Source: Nocardioides sp. TRM66260-LWL
GTDB taxonomy: Bacteria > Actinomycetota > Actinomycetes > Propionibacteriales > Nocardioidaceae
Length of the DNA stretch: 64,000 nt
Assembly (NCBI RefSeq): GCF_020075545.1
Contig: NZ_JAIQZK010000005.1
Coordinates: 124,001 to 188,000, forward strand
Reading direction: 5' to 3'
The first letter of the stretch is position 1. Each line of letters begins with the position of its first letter. Below are positions 32,911 to 40,996 of this stretch, one piece after another. A program made the translations under genes and the position numbers. The notes beneath the pieces were generated by a model. It did not search any database. It worked only from the letters and a program-made list of their open reading frames with translations, and was not told the origin of the DNA.

Positions 32911-34871
32911 CAGATCCGCACCCGCTCCTCGGGGTCGAGCCAGAGGCCGTCGCCGGGTCGGGTGTCGAAGACCTCGTGGAACTCGTCGAGGTTGCGCACG
33001 ATGTTCGCGCGGAACTCCGCCGGGCTGTGCGGGTCGACGGTGAGGAACTGCCGCGCCTGCTCGTCACGACGCTTGGTGCGCCACACGAACGCCCAGTTCA
33101 GGAAGAGGCGCTCGCGGTCGTCACGGCTCGCCTCGCCGCCCTGGGAGATGACGAACGCGCGGTGGGCGATGGTGAGGCCGCCGAGGTCGCCGATGTTCTC
33201 GCCGACGGTGAGCGAGCCGTTGACCTTCTCGCCCGGCAGCTGACGCGGCTCGAAGCCGTCGTACTGGGCCACCAGCGCCTGCGACTTGACGCGGAACGCC
33301 GCCTCGTCGGCCTCGCTCCACCAGTTGTTCAGGTTGCCCGCGCCGTCGTACTGCGCGCCCTGGTCGTCGAAGCCGTGGCCGATCTCGTGGCCGATCACGG
33401 CCCCGATGCCGCCGTAGTTCTCCGCCGGCAGCGCGTCGGGGCTGAAGAACGGCGCCTGCAGGATGCCGGCCGGGAAGCAGATCTCGTTGGTGCCCGGGTT
33501 GTAGTAGGCGTTGACGGTCTGCGGGAGCATGAACCACTCGTCGCGGTCGACCGGCCCGCCGAGCTTGGCCAGCTGCCGGTCGGTCTCGAAGACCGACGCG
33601 GCGACGACGTTGCCGACCAGGTCGTCGGCGGTGACCCGCAGCGCGGAGTAGTCGCGGAAGCGGTCGGGGTAGCCGATCTTCGGCCGGAAGGTGTCGAGCT
33701 TCTCGTAGGCCCGCTGCTTGGTCTCCTCGGTCATCCAGTCGAGCTCGGAGATCGAGACGCGGTAGGCCGCGAGCAGGTTGGCGACCAGCTCGTCCATCAT
33801 CGCCTTCGAGCTCGGCGGGAAGTGCCGGGCGACGTACTCCGCGCCGACCGCCTCGCCGAGCGCGCCCTCGACGAGCGAGACGCCCCGCTTCCACCGGGCC
33901 CGCAGCTCGGGGGTGCCGTTGAGGGTGCGGCCGTAGAAGCCGAAGTTCAGCTCGACGAGGTCGTCGGTGAGGTACGGCGCCCAGGCGCGCAGCACGTGGC
34001 TGGCCAGCCAGGTGCGCCACTGCTCGATCGGCAGCTCCTCGAGCACGCCGGAGAGGTGGGAGAGGTAGGACGGCTGCCGCACGCAGACCTCGCCGAGCAG
34101 CACGTCGAGCTCGACCTTGGTGCCGGCGAGGTTGCGGCCGTAGGCGTCCCAGTCGAAGGCCGGCGCGAGCTCGCGCAGGCCCTCGAGGGTGAAGAGGTTG
34201 TAGGTCTTCTGGACGTCGCGGGTCTCCGCGCGCTCCCAGTGACCCTGGGCCAGGCGGGTGTCGACGGCCAGCACGGTGGCGGCATCGGCCTCGGCGTCCC
34301 GGCGTCCGGCCGCGCGGAACAGCCCGGTGAGGTACTCGACGTAGGCGGTGCGCACCTCGGCGAACTTCTCGTCGCGGTAGTACGACTCGTCGGGCAGGCC
34401 GAGACCGCCCTGGGTGAGGTGGAAGAGGTAGCGGTCGGAGTCCTTGGAGTCGGAGTCGACGTAGGAGCCGAAGAGGCCGTGGCCGCCGATGCGCTCGAAC
34501 TCGCCGAGGAACGCCGCGAGGTCGCGGACGTCGCGCAGCGCCTCGACCGCGTCGAGCAGCGGACGCACCGGCTCGAGGCCGCGGGCGGCGATGGCGTCGA
34601 CGTCCATGAAGGAGGCGAACAGGTCGCCGATCTTGCGCGCATCGGGCGAGAGGCCGCTCTCGCCGGCGGCGACCCGCCCGGCGAGGTCCTCGATGATCGC
34701 GCGCACCTGCTCCTCCGCGCGGTCGGCCAGCTGCACGAACGGACCCCAGCTGGAGCGGTCGGAGGGGATCTCCGTCTCCTCCAGCCACCGGCCGTTGACG
34801 TGGCCGAAGAGGTCGTCCTGGGGTCGGGTGTCGAGGTCCATGCCCGGACGGGCGTCGTCGAGGATGCTCAC
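32907..34871 (-). CDS. M13 family zinc metallopeptidase (PepO/neprilysin type)
   Basis: 654 residues. The zinc site is HEIGH (H495-E496-x-x-H499) in AVIGHEIGHGFDDQGAQYDGAGNLNNWW, with the third ligand Glu in GENIGDLGG. The N-terminal domain starts RPGMDLDTRPQDDLFGHVNGRWLEETEIPSDRSSWG, and NAYYNPGTNEICFPAGILQAPFF precedes the active site. There is no signal peptide or anchor, so a cytoplasmic oligopeptidase is predicted, as for Mtb Zmp1-like proteins. The GTG start is 7 nt after TAGCCT (leaderless), so the gene has its own promoter although the His-rich gene lies just upstream. Confidence 0.95.
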   Translation of the reverse strand: MSILDDARPGMDLDTRPQDDLFGHVNGRWLEETEIPSDRSSWGPFVQLADRAEEQVRAIIEDLAGRVAAGESGLSPDARKIGDLFASFMDVDAIAARGLEPVRPLLDAVEALRDVRDLAAFLGEFERIGGHGLFGSYVDSDSKDSDRYLFHLTQGGLGLPDESYYRDEKFAEVRTAYVEYLTGLFRAAGRRDAEADAATVLAVDTRLAQGHWERAETRDVQKTYNLFTLEGLRELAPAFDWDAYGRNLAGTKVELDVLLGEVCVRQPSYLSHLSGVLEELPIEQWRTWLASHVLRAWAPYLTDDLVELNFGFYGRTLNGTPELRARWKRGVSLVEGALGEAVGAEYVARHFPPSSKAMMDELVANLLAAYRVSISELDWMTEETKQRAYEKLDTFRPKIGYPDRFRDYSALRVTADDLVGNVVAASVFETDRQLAKLGGPVDRDEWFMLPQTVNAYYNPGTNEICFPAGILQAPFFSPDALPAENYGGIGAVIGHEIGHGFDDQGAQYDGAGNLNNWWSEADEAAFRVKSQALVAQYDGFEPRQLPGEKVNGSLTVGENIGDLGGLTIAHRAFVISQGGEASRDDRERLFLNWAFVWRTKRRDEQARQFLTVDPHSPAEFRANIVRNLDEFHEVFDTRPGDGLWLDPEERVRIW

Positions 34872-34878
34872 GGCGCCG

Positions 34879-34884
34879 AGGCTA
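34879..34884 (-). promoter_or_regulatory. -10 box of the M13 peptidase gene (leaderless)
   Basis: TAGCCT on the minus strand, 7 nt before the GTG. It overlaps the stop codon (TAG, 34882-34884) of the upstream His-rich protein gene. Confidence 0.6.
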
Positions 34885-35253
34885 GTCCTGCGGTCCAGCG
34901 AGGCGGGCGTCGAGGCGTCCGCGCACCGTCTGGAGCACCTCCTCGACCGAGGTGCCCTCCTGCTCGGCGAGCAGCTCGACGAGCTCGCCGACGACGACCA
35001 GCACCCCGCCCATCAGGGGCGAGACGTCGAGCTCGAGCTCCTCGTTCTCCTCGTCGAGGTGGATCTCGATGGCCTCGAGCTCGACCAGCCGACCGAAGGC
35101 GAGCTCGACGGGGTCGGTGCCGGCGTCGTCGAGGTCGGCGCTGACGCCGTCGAGCACCACGTGCGCCACCTGGCGCAGGAGCTCGGGGTCGGGCGCGTGG
35201 TCGTGGTCGTGGTGGTCGTGGTCGTGACCGGCGTGGTCGTGCTCGTGGCTCAT
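34882..35253 (-). CDS. Hypothetical protein with a His-rich N-terminus
   Basis: 123 residues. The first 19 contain nine His in HD/HDH repeats (SHEHDHAGHDHDHHDHDH), a likely flexible Ni/Zn/Co-binding tail. The rest is acidic and predicted alpha/beta: PELLRQVAHVVLDGVSADLDDAG, FGRLVELEAIEIHLDEENEELELDVSPLMGGVLVVVGELVELLAEQEGTSVEEVLQTVRGRLD. The family is not recognised. The His-rich tail recalls metallochaperones such as HypB, UreE or SlyD, but no metal enzyme maturation gene is near, other than the zinc peptidase just downstream. It precedes that gene on the same strand, and the quinone oxidoreductase precedes it by 10 nt. Confidence 0.75.
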   Translation of the reverse strand: MSHEHDHAGHDHDHHDHDHAPDPELLRQVAHVVLDGVSADLDDAGTDPVELAFGRLVELEAIEIHLDEENEELELDVSPLMGGVLVVVGELVELLAEQEGTSVEEVLQTVRGRLDARLAGPQD

Positions 35254-35263
35254 GGCGGGCCTC

Positions 35264-36250
35264 TCAGGATCGGACGTGGACGACGGACTTGCCGAGCGCG
35301 CGCCGCTCGTCGAGGTCGACGAGGGCCTGCCCGAACTCCTCCAGCGGGTAGGTGCGGCCGACGGGCGGCTTGACGACGCCGCTGGCCATCATCGGCTCGA
35401 GCTCGGCCCACTGGGCGTGCATGTAGCCGGGGCGGCGCATCGCGTACTCGCCCCAGCCGACGCCGCGCACGTCGGTGTTGTTCAGCAGCAGTCGGTTGAC
35501 CTTGACCTCGGGGATGCCCTGGCCGGCGGCGAACCCGACGACCAGCAGGCGGCCCTGCGGGGCCAGCGAGCGCAGGGAGTCGAGGAAGACCTCGCCGCCC
35601 ACGACGTCCATGACGACGTCGACGCCGCGGCCCCCGGTGAGCTCCTTGACGGCCTCGCGGAACCCCTCGACGCGGACGACCTCGTCGGCCCCGGCGTCCC
35701 GCGCGACCTGCGCCTTCTCGTCGGTGGAGACCACCGCGATCGTCCGGGCGCCGTAGCCCTTCGCGACCTGCACGGTGGCGGTGCCGACGCCGCCGGCGGC
35801 GCCGTGCACGAGCACCGTCTCGCCCTCGCGCAGCGAGCCGCGCTCGGCCAGCGCGAACTGGGCGGTGAGGTAGTTCATCGGCAGCGCCGCGCCCTCGTCG
35901 AAGGTGATCGAGTCGGGCAGCGGGAAGGTGAAGATGCCGGGGCTGGCGACCAGCTCGCCCGCGCCGCCGTAGGCGCCGACGCCGGCCACCCGGGTGCCGA
36001 CGGAGAGCCGCTCGGTGCTCGGGTGCTCGAGGTCGCCGCCGACGACGACGCCGGCGAAGTCGACGCCGAGGGTGAACGGCGGCTCGGGCCGCAGCTGGTA
36101 CTCGCCCTTGCTCAGCAGCAGGTCGGGGAAGGAGATGCCGACGCTGTGCACCTCCACGAGCACCTCCCCCGGCCCGGGCGTCGGCTCGGGGACGTCCTGG
36201 ACGACGACGTCGCGGGGTCCGGTGGTCGTGACGACCTGCACTGCGCGCAT
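35264..36250 (-). CDS. NADPH:quinone oxidoreductase family protein (MDR superfamily)
   Basis: 328 residues from ATG 36250; the open frame upstream is not gene-like. Zinc-free medium-chain reductase: GISFPDLLLSKGEYQLRPEPPFTLGVDFAGVV, VLVHGAAGGVGTATVQVAKGYGARTIAVVSTDEK (NAD(P)-binding GAAGGVG) and a VGRTYPLEEFGQALVDLDERRALGKSVV C-terminus. It reduces quinones or enone/enoyl substrates with NADPH. It ends 10 nt before the His-rich protein gene, so the minus-strand genes from here to the ComB-like gene may form one transcript with internal promoters. Confidence 0.9.
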   Translation of the reverse strand: MRAVQVVTTTGPRDVVVQDVPEPTPGPGEVLVEVHSVGISFPDLLLSKGEYQLRPEPPFTLGVDFAGVVVGGDLEHPSTERLSVGTRVAGVGAYGGAGELVASPGIFTFPLPDSITFDEGAALPMNYLTAQFALAERGSLREGETVLVHGAAGGVGTATVQVAKGYGARTIAVVSTDEKAQVARDAGADEVVRVEGFREAVKELTGGRGVDVVMDVVGGEVFLDSLRSLAPQGRLLVVGFAAGQGIPEVKVNRLLLNNTDVRGVGWGEYAMRRPGYMHAQWAELEPMMASGVVKPPVGRTYPLEEFGQALVDLDERRALGKSVVHVRS

Positions 36251-36353
36251 GGTGGCCACCGTAGCCGCCGGGGCGGGGCGCGGCGGGCGGGGCATCCGGG
36301 GAGGCCCGCGGCGCCGAACCCGACGCGTGCGCCCCTCCGACCGCCTCCAGGCC

Positions 36354-37181
36354 ATGACCATGCACGCCCTCGCCCGGTTCACCGTGCGCTACGGCGCGGA
36401 GCTGCGGTTCGCCGGGCAGGACCTCCCGCGTCCGCGCCGCGAGCGGGTGCCGACCCGGTACGGCGCGGTGCCGGTCGACGTCTACTCCCCGCCCGCCGGC
36501 AGCCCCGGGGCGGGCGAGCGGGCGCACGTGCACTTCCACGGCGGCGCGTGGCTGATGCGCTACCCGCGGATGGACGACTGGTGGTGCCGCTACCTGGCCG
36601 CGACGGCCGGCGTCGAGGTGTGGAACGTCGACTTCCGCACCGGCCCGTACGTCGCGTACCCGGTGGCCCAGCACGAGTGCCACGACGTCGCCAGCGTGGT
36701 GGCGCGACGGCGTGCCGCCGTGTCGGTCGGCGGATTCTCCTCCGGCGGCGGGCTGGCGGCGTCGGTGTGCCTGCAGGCGCGGGACGCGGGCTCGTTCACC
36801 CCCCGGCTGCAGGTGCTGGGCGTCCCGGCGCTCGACCTCGCCACCGACGTGCCGGCCGCCCCCGGCATGATCTCGCCGTCGCTGCGCGCGCTCGTGCGCC
36901 GCGTCTACTTCCCCGACCCGGCCACCCGCGCGCACCCCTACGCCTCGCCGGTGCTCGCCCCCGACCTCGCCGGCCTGCCGCCGGCCGTCGTCCTGACCGC
37001 CGAGCGCGACACCCTGCGGCGCGACGGCGACGCCTACGCGCGCCGCCTCGCCGAGGCCGGCGTCGAGGTCGTGCACGACGTGACGCCGGGCGTCGACCAC
37101 TACTTCCTGACCGAGGACCCCACGCGCGCCCGCACGACGATGGCGATGGTCGCCGGCGAGGTCGCACGTCGCCTGGCCTGA
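36354..37181 (+). CDS. Alpha/beta hydrolase (HSL-type esterase)
   Basis: 275 residues from ATG 36354; ATG 36360 is also possible and neither has a strong ribosome-binding site. Hormone-sensitive-lipase family: oxyanion HFHGGAWLMRYPR, nucleophile elbow GGFSSGGGLAAS (GxSxG), acid in VVLTAERDTLRRDGDAYARRL and His in GVDHYF. It hydrolyses esters of short to medium acyl chain. No signal peptide. Divergent from the oxidoreductase and convergent with the carboxypeptidase gene. Confidence 0.85.
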   Translation: MTMHALARFTVRYGAELRFAGQDLPRPRRERVPTRYGAVPVDVYSPPAGSPGAGERAHVHFHGGAWLMRYPRMDDWWCRYLAATAGVEVWNVDFRTGPYVAYPVAQHECHDVASVVARRRAAVSVGGFSSGGGLAASVCLQARDAGSFTPRLQVLGVPALDLATDVPAAPGMISPSLRALVRRVYFPDPATRAHPYASPVLAPDLAGLPPAVVLTAERDTLRRDGDAYARRLAEAGVEVVHDVTPGVDHYFLTEDPTRARTTMAMVAGEVARRLA

Positions 37182-37191
37182 ACGGGCCGGC

Positions 37192-38457
37192 TCAGCGGGG
37201 CGCGACCAGCCGCGCGAGCTCGAAGTGCATGGGGTCGGTGTAGTTCCAGTCGCCTCCCCAGGCGAAGCCCCACTTCTTGAAGATCGCGACGACGCCGCGG
37301 TCGATCTGGCCGACGGTGCCGCGCTGGTTGCCCGGCACGTTGACGTCGAAGGCCAGGCCGAAGGAGTGGTTGGAGAGCGTCGTGGTTCCGGCGATGAACC
37401 GCGGGTAGTAGCAGCCGGCGTACTGGCCGGGGAAGATCTTCGAGGCGAGGCCGACCTGCTGGATCTCCAGGAGCGCCGCGCGCAACTGCGGGAAGATCTT
37501 CGTGTTGCAGGTCATCCGGCCGATGATCGGCATCGTCTCGGTGCCGATGTGCGAGGCCACCCACGCGGGCGCGGGGGCGATGCGCCCGCCGCCGAGCACG
37601 CTGTAGGTGAAGCTGCCGACCGCGTCGGCCACCGAGCCGACGACGAACGCGGTCTGGGTGGCGCCGGGGTCGAGGCCGTAGCGCGCCACCGCGTCGAGAC
37701 CCTGGACGGACGCCCCGGCGGGCGCGAGCCGGCGGATCTGGCCGCGCACCTTCGTCGGCGAGGCGATGCCAGTCGAGACCACCACCGCGTTGCCGGCGGG
37801 CATCCGCAGGTCACGGCCCCAGGACTCGTTGACGACCAGGTCGATCGACGGCACCTGGGGCGCGTACGCGCCGACGTGCAGCCGCGCGTCGGAGTCGTCG
37901 TTGCCGAGCCGCAGGTAGCCCTCGCGGTCGATCGGCAGGGTCTTCCGCAGCCCCGGCAGGGCGGCGATCTCGCCGCCGGCCACGCGCCGCCACACCGACT
38001 GCGCCTGCGCCGAGGCCTGCGGCGTCAGCCGGCGGTACGACGCGGCGTCGACCGCGGCCAGGGTCAGCGCGCGGTTCTCGATGCTGACCTTCGCGATCGA
38101 GAGCGACGTGACGCTCTGGACGCCCTTCAGCCCGCGGATCCGCTCGAGCAGCCGGGGCGTGAGCGGACGGTCGTCGACGAGCAGCACGTCGGCCGTGCGC
38201 AGCGGCAGCCGCAGCGGGCCGGGATCGGCCACTGCGTGGGCGGCGCCGGGGGACGCCGGCGCCGAGGCCCCCGGGGACGCCGGGCCCGCGGCGGGAGACG
38301 CCGACCCGGACGGGCTCGCGGCCACGGCCGAGGGGTCGGCCGCCGGCGCGTCGGACGCGCGTCCGCCGCAGCCCCCGAGCGCCGGCACCGCCAGCAGGGT
38401 CGCGGTCAGCAGCGCGACGGATCGTCCGGCACGCCGAGTGCGCCCGAGATGCGGCAC
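37192..38457 (-). CDS. D-alanyl-D-alanine carboxypeptidase (VanY/M15) lipoprotein
   Basis: 421 residues. Lipoprotein signal RSVALLTATLLAVPALGGC (lipobox LGGC) and a long Ala/Ser/Pro linker to ~75. Residues ~80-310 form a separate domain (LLVDDRPLTPRLLERIRGLKGVQSVTSL...) that resembles the extracellular MacB/FtsX-like core of ABC permeases, an unusual partner. The C-terminal M15 peptidase has the zinc set NHSFGLAFDV (His364, Asp371) and DPMHFE (His411). It trims D-Ala from peptidoglycan stems on the outer face. Single gene convergent with the esterase. Confidence 0.87.
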   Translation of the reverse strand: MPHLGRTRRAGRSVALLTATLLAVPALGGCGGRASDAPAADPSAVAASPSGSASPAAGPASPGASAPASPGAAHAVADPGPLRLPLRTADVLLVDDRPLTPRLLERIRGLKGVQSVTSLSIAKVSIENRALTLAAVDAASYRRLTPQASAQAQSVWRRVAGGEIAALPGLRKTLPIDREGYLRLGNDDSDARLHVGAYAPQVPSIDLVVNESWGRDLRMPAGNAVVVSTGIASPTKVRGQIRRLAPAGASVQGLDAVARYGLDPGATQTAFVVGSVADAVGSFTYSVLGGGRIAPAPAWVASHIGTETMPIIGRMTCNTKIFPQLRAALLEIQQVGLASKIFPGQYAGCYYPRFIAGTTTLSNHSFGLAFDVNVPGNQRGTVGQIDRGVVAIFKKWGFAWGGDWNYTDPMHFELARLVAPR

Positions 38458-38541
38458 GGCGGTTCCTCCCCTGGTCCGCGACTGTGGTCGAGGTCACCAG
38501 GGTAGGCGGCCTCCGGGCATCGCGCCCATCGGACGGCGCGC

Positions 38542-39117
38542 TCAGTCCAGGTCGAGGACCTTCGCGGCGACGAACGAGACGGACTCGGCGGTGTCGTCCG
38601 GCGCGGCGCTCGGCGCCATGACGTGCGAGAGCACGACCCGCACCACCATGTCGATCATCGCCTCGACCTGCGCGGGGGCGAGGGAGAGCTGGTAGGGCGC
38701 GACCCGGGCCGCGATGACCTGCTTGGCGGTCTCGAGCAGCGACTGCGCGTGCGTGGTCAGCAGCGGCAGGAGCTCGGTGTCGGCGCCGTGGGTGGCCGAG
38801 ACCACCGCGTGCAGCAGGGGGTTGTCGGAGGCGTGCACGAGCACGTCGTGCGCGGAGGCTCGGATCGCCGCCACGAGGTCGCCGGAGTGCCGGTCGAAGG
38901 CGGCGTCGACGACGCCCATGAACCGCTCGAGCTCGGCGAGGATCATCGCCTCGGCCAGCCCGGCCTTGGTGCCGACCTCGTTGTAGACGGTCTGCCGGCT
39001 GACGCCGACCACCTCGGCCAGCCGCGCCATGGTGACGCCCGACCAGCCGACCTCGGTGGTGAGCGCGACGCCGGCGTCGACGATGCGCTCGCGCGTCGAG
39101 GCCTGACGGGTGCTCAC
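38542..39117 (-). CDS. TetR-family regulator downstream of the alkane hydroxylase genes
   Basis: 191 residues from GTG 39117. HTH: TRERIVDAGVALTTEVGWSGVTMARLAEVVGVSRQTVYNEVGTKAGLAEAMI. It stands 69 nt downstream of the ferredoxin gene on the same strand, the position of alkX-type regulators next to alkB-rubredoxin genes in Dietzia and relatives, so control of alkB is a good guess. It has its own leaderless promoter (TAGACT 6 nt before GTG). The TGTCAA/TTGACA array in front of alkB is the candidate binding site; no such site is seen in front of the tetR gene itself. Confidence 0.88.
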   Translation of the reverse strand: MSTRQASTRERIVDAGVALTTEVGWSGVTMARLAEVVGVSRQTVYNEVGTKAGLAEAMILAELERFMGVVDAAFDRHSGDLVAAIRASAHDVLVHASDNPLLHAVVSATHGADTELLPLLTTHAQSLLETAKQVIAARVAPYQLSLAPAQVEAMIDMVVRVVLSHVMAPSAAPDDTAESVSFVAAKVLDLD

Positions 39118-39123
39118 CCCCTG

Positions 39124-39129
39124 AGTCTA
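39124..39129 (-). promoter_or_regulatory. -10 box of the alkX-like tetR gene (leaderless)
   Basis: TAGACT on the minus strand, 6 nt before the GTG. Confidence 0.6.
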
Positions 39130-39186
39130 AGGACCGAGGGGAGGCGAGCGCCCGTCAGGCCGGGACGCGTGCGTGCGGGCAGGGGC

Positions 39187-39384
39187 TCAGCCCTCGAGCC
39201 GCAGCGCGAGCACCGGGCACGCCTGCACGGCGGCGTTGACGTGGGCCCGGTCGGCCTCGTCGGGGTGCTCGTTGAGGATGTGCATCTGCTCGTCGTCGTC
39301 CAGCTCGAAGTAGTCGCTGGCCATCGCCTCGCACATGCCGAGGCCCTCGCAGGTGTCGTAGTCGGCGACGATGCGCATGCCCAT
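39187..39384 (-). CDS. Small ferredoxin, 3Fe-4S type
   Basis: 65 residues, starting MGMRIVADYDTCEGLGMCEAMASDYFELDDDEQ and ending VQACPVLALRLEG. The Cys set C-x5-C ... CP fits 3Fe-4S ferredoxins that serve actinobacterial P450s. ATG 39384 shares one base with the alkB stop (TGATG), so both are co-translated. It may carry electrons to AlkB beside the fused rubredoxin, or to the P450 at 26 kb. The ferredoxin reductase is not in this window. Confidence 0.88.
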   Translation of the reverse strand: MGMRIVADYDTCEGLGMCEAMASDYFELDDDEQMHILNEHPDEADRAHVNAAVQACPVLALRLEG

Positions 39385-40856
39385 CAGGAGACCTCCACGT
39401 TGTTCAGCGGGACGAAGTCGACCTTCTCGCGAACGCCGCAGTCGGGGCAGCACCAGTCGTCGGGGATCTCCGACCAGGCGGTGCCGGCCGCGAAGCCCTC
39501 GAGCTCGTTGCCGACCTCGACCTCGTAGGTGTAGCCGCAGCCCGGGCAGCGGGCGGCGAGCACCTCGTCGGCCACCGCGCCGGGGGTGACGTCCTCGCGC
39601 ACCGGACCGACCGCGGCGGCCCGCTCGGCCTCGAGCGCCGCCAGGTGCGGGGCGTACTTGGCGATCAGCCGCTCCCGCTTGCGGGGCATGAGGTTCGCGC
39701 GGCTGATGTCGCCGTCGAAGTGGTCGAGCACCCGTCGGTCCATGACGCGGCGGAACAGCGGCGGGACGAGCGCGAGCACGATCATGCCGGCGTAGCCGGT
39801 CGGCAGCACCGGGCTCTCCTCGAAGTCGCGCAGGGTCTGGTAGCGCCGGGTCGGGTTGGCGTGGTGGTCGCTGTGGCGCTGCAGGTGGTAGAGCAGCACG
39901 TTGGTGGCGATGTTGTTGGAGTTCCACGAGTGCGAGGGGTCGACGCGCTCGTAGCGCTGGCGCTCGCCGCTGCCGACCTTCTGCCGCAGCATCCCGTAGT
40001 GCTCCATGAAGTTGACGACCTCGAGCAGCGAGAAGCCGATGACGGCCTGCAGCACCAGGAACGGGGCGATGCCGACGCCGAGCCACACCATCAGCGCCCC
40101 CCAGAGCACGGCGGTCATCAGCCAGGCGTTGAGCACGTCGTTGCCCAGGTGGAAGGGGTGGGTGTGCTTGCGGGCGTACCGCTTCTGCTCCAGGTGCCAC
40201 GCGCTCTTGAGGGAGCCGAGGACGGTGCGCGGCCAGAACTGGTAGAAGTTCTCGCCCATCCGGCTCGAGGCGGGGTCCTCCGGCGTCGCGACCCGCACGT
40301 GGTGGCCGCGGTTGTGCTCGATGTAGAAGTGGCCGTAGGCGACCTGCGCGAGGGCGATCTTGGCCAGCCAGCGCTCGTTCTCCTCGCGCTTGTGGCCGAG
40401 CTCGTGCGCGGTGTTGATGCCGATGCCGCCGATGGTGCCGATGGAGGCCGCCAGGCCGATCTTGCCGAGCAGCGTCAGGTCGCCGAGGCCGCCGCCGTCG
40501 GTGGCGATCAGCCACATCGCGGTGACGAAGCCCGCGTACTGGATCGGCAGGAACAGATACGTGATCCAGCGGTAGTACCTGTCGTTCTCGAGCTGCTCGA
40601 TGACGTCGTCCGGCGGGTTGGAGCGGTCGAGGCCGGCGACGAGGTCGATCGCCGGCACGACGCCCAGCACGATGATCGGGCCGAGCCACAGCAGGGCCGT
40701 CCAGCCGGTGGCCGCCCAGAGGCCGATGGCGGCGAACGCCAGCGACGGCACGACGAGGCCGATCAGCCAGAGGTAGCGCTTCTTGTCCTTCCACCGCTCG
40801 GTGGAGCCGGCGGGCACCGTCGAGTTCGGGATGCCGGCGCTCGGAGTCGCGGTCAT
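39384..40856 (-). CDS. alkB: Alkane 1-monooxygenase fused to rubredoxin
   Basis: 490 residues from ATG 40856, which has AGGAGGA 7 nt upstream. The integral membrane di-iron hydroxylase shows the four His motifs HELGH (151-155), HNRGHH (181-186), NFMEHYGML (282-290) and LQRHSDHH (325-332) with about six transmembrane helices. After a charged linker (~385-430) follows a rubredoxin domain with Cys437, Cys440, Cys470 and Cys473 (CPGCGYTYE, CCPDCG). It hydroxylates the terminal carbon of n-alkanes. Such fusions are known in Nocardioides, Dietzia and related genera. It begins an operon with the ferredoxin, and a palindromic operator array covers the promoter. Confidence 0.96.
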   Translation of the reverse strand: MTATPSAGIPNSTVPAGSTERWKDKKRYLWLIGLVVPSLAFAAIGLWAATGWTALLWLGPIIVLGVVPAIDLVAGLDRSNPPDDVIEQLENDRYYRWITYLFLPIQYAGFVTAMWLIATDGGGLGDLTLLGKIGLAASIGTIGGIGINTAHELGHKREENERWLAKIALAQVAYGHFYIEHNRGHHVRVATPEDPASSRMGENFYQFWPRTVLGSLKSAWHLEQKRYARKHTHPFHLGNDVLNAWLMTAVLWGALMVWLGVGIAPFLVLQAVIGFSLLEVVNFMEHYGMLRQKVGSGERQRYERVDPSHSWNSNNIATNVLLYHLQRHSDHHANPTRRYQTLRDFEESPVLPTGYAGMIVLALVPPLFRRVMDRRVLDHFDGDISRANLMPRKRERLIAKYAPHLAALEAERAAAVGPVREDVTPGAVADEVLAARCPGCGYTYEVEVGNELEGFAAGTAWSEIPDDWCCPDCGVREKVDFVPLNNVEVS

Positions 40857-40894
40857 GGGGATTCCTCCTGGGGTGACGGCCGTCACCGGCCGGG

Positions 40895-40931
40895 TTGACA
40901 GAACCATAGGGAATGTCAAACGCGTTGACAA
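40895..40931. promoter_or_regulatory. alkB promoter with overlapping operator array
   Basis: On the minus strand TTGTCA (40926-40931), a 17-nt spacer and TATGGT (40903-40908) form a near-consensus alkB promoter. Over it lie three half-sites: TTGACA (40895-40900), TGTCAA (40914-40919) and TTGACA (40925-40930), giving an inverted repeat of 13-nt spacing around the -10 box and one of 5-nt spacing around the -35 box. The alkX-like TetR is the likely binder. Confidence 0.7.
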
Positions 40932-40951
40932 CCCCCCTTGATTTGTAAAGT
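40925..40951 (+). promoter_or_regulatory. Possible promoter of ppgK
   Basis: TTGACA (40925-40930), a short 15-nt spacer and TAAAGT (40946-40951) face ppgK. The -35 box is shared with the alkB operator array, so the two divergent genes may be co-regulated. Confidence 0.4.
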
Positions 40952-40996
40952 CACCCGGGTGTGGACGGCGACCCGCGGGTCGGTGAGGGTGGCGCG

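Noticed and set aside
35197-35253. GTGGTCGTG repeats near 35.2 kb as a possible CRISPR or minisatellite
   Set aside because: They are the codons of the His/Asp-rich N-terminus of the protein at 34882-35253, with no spacer structure.
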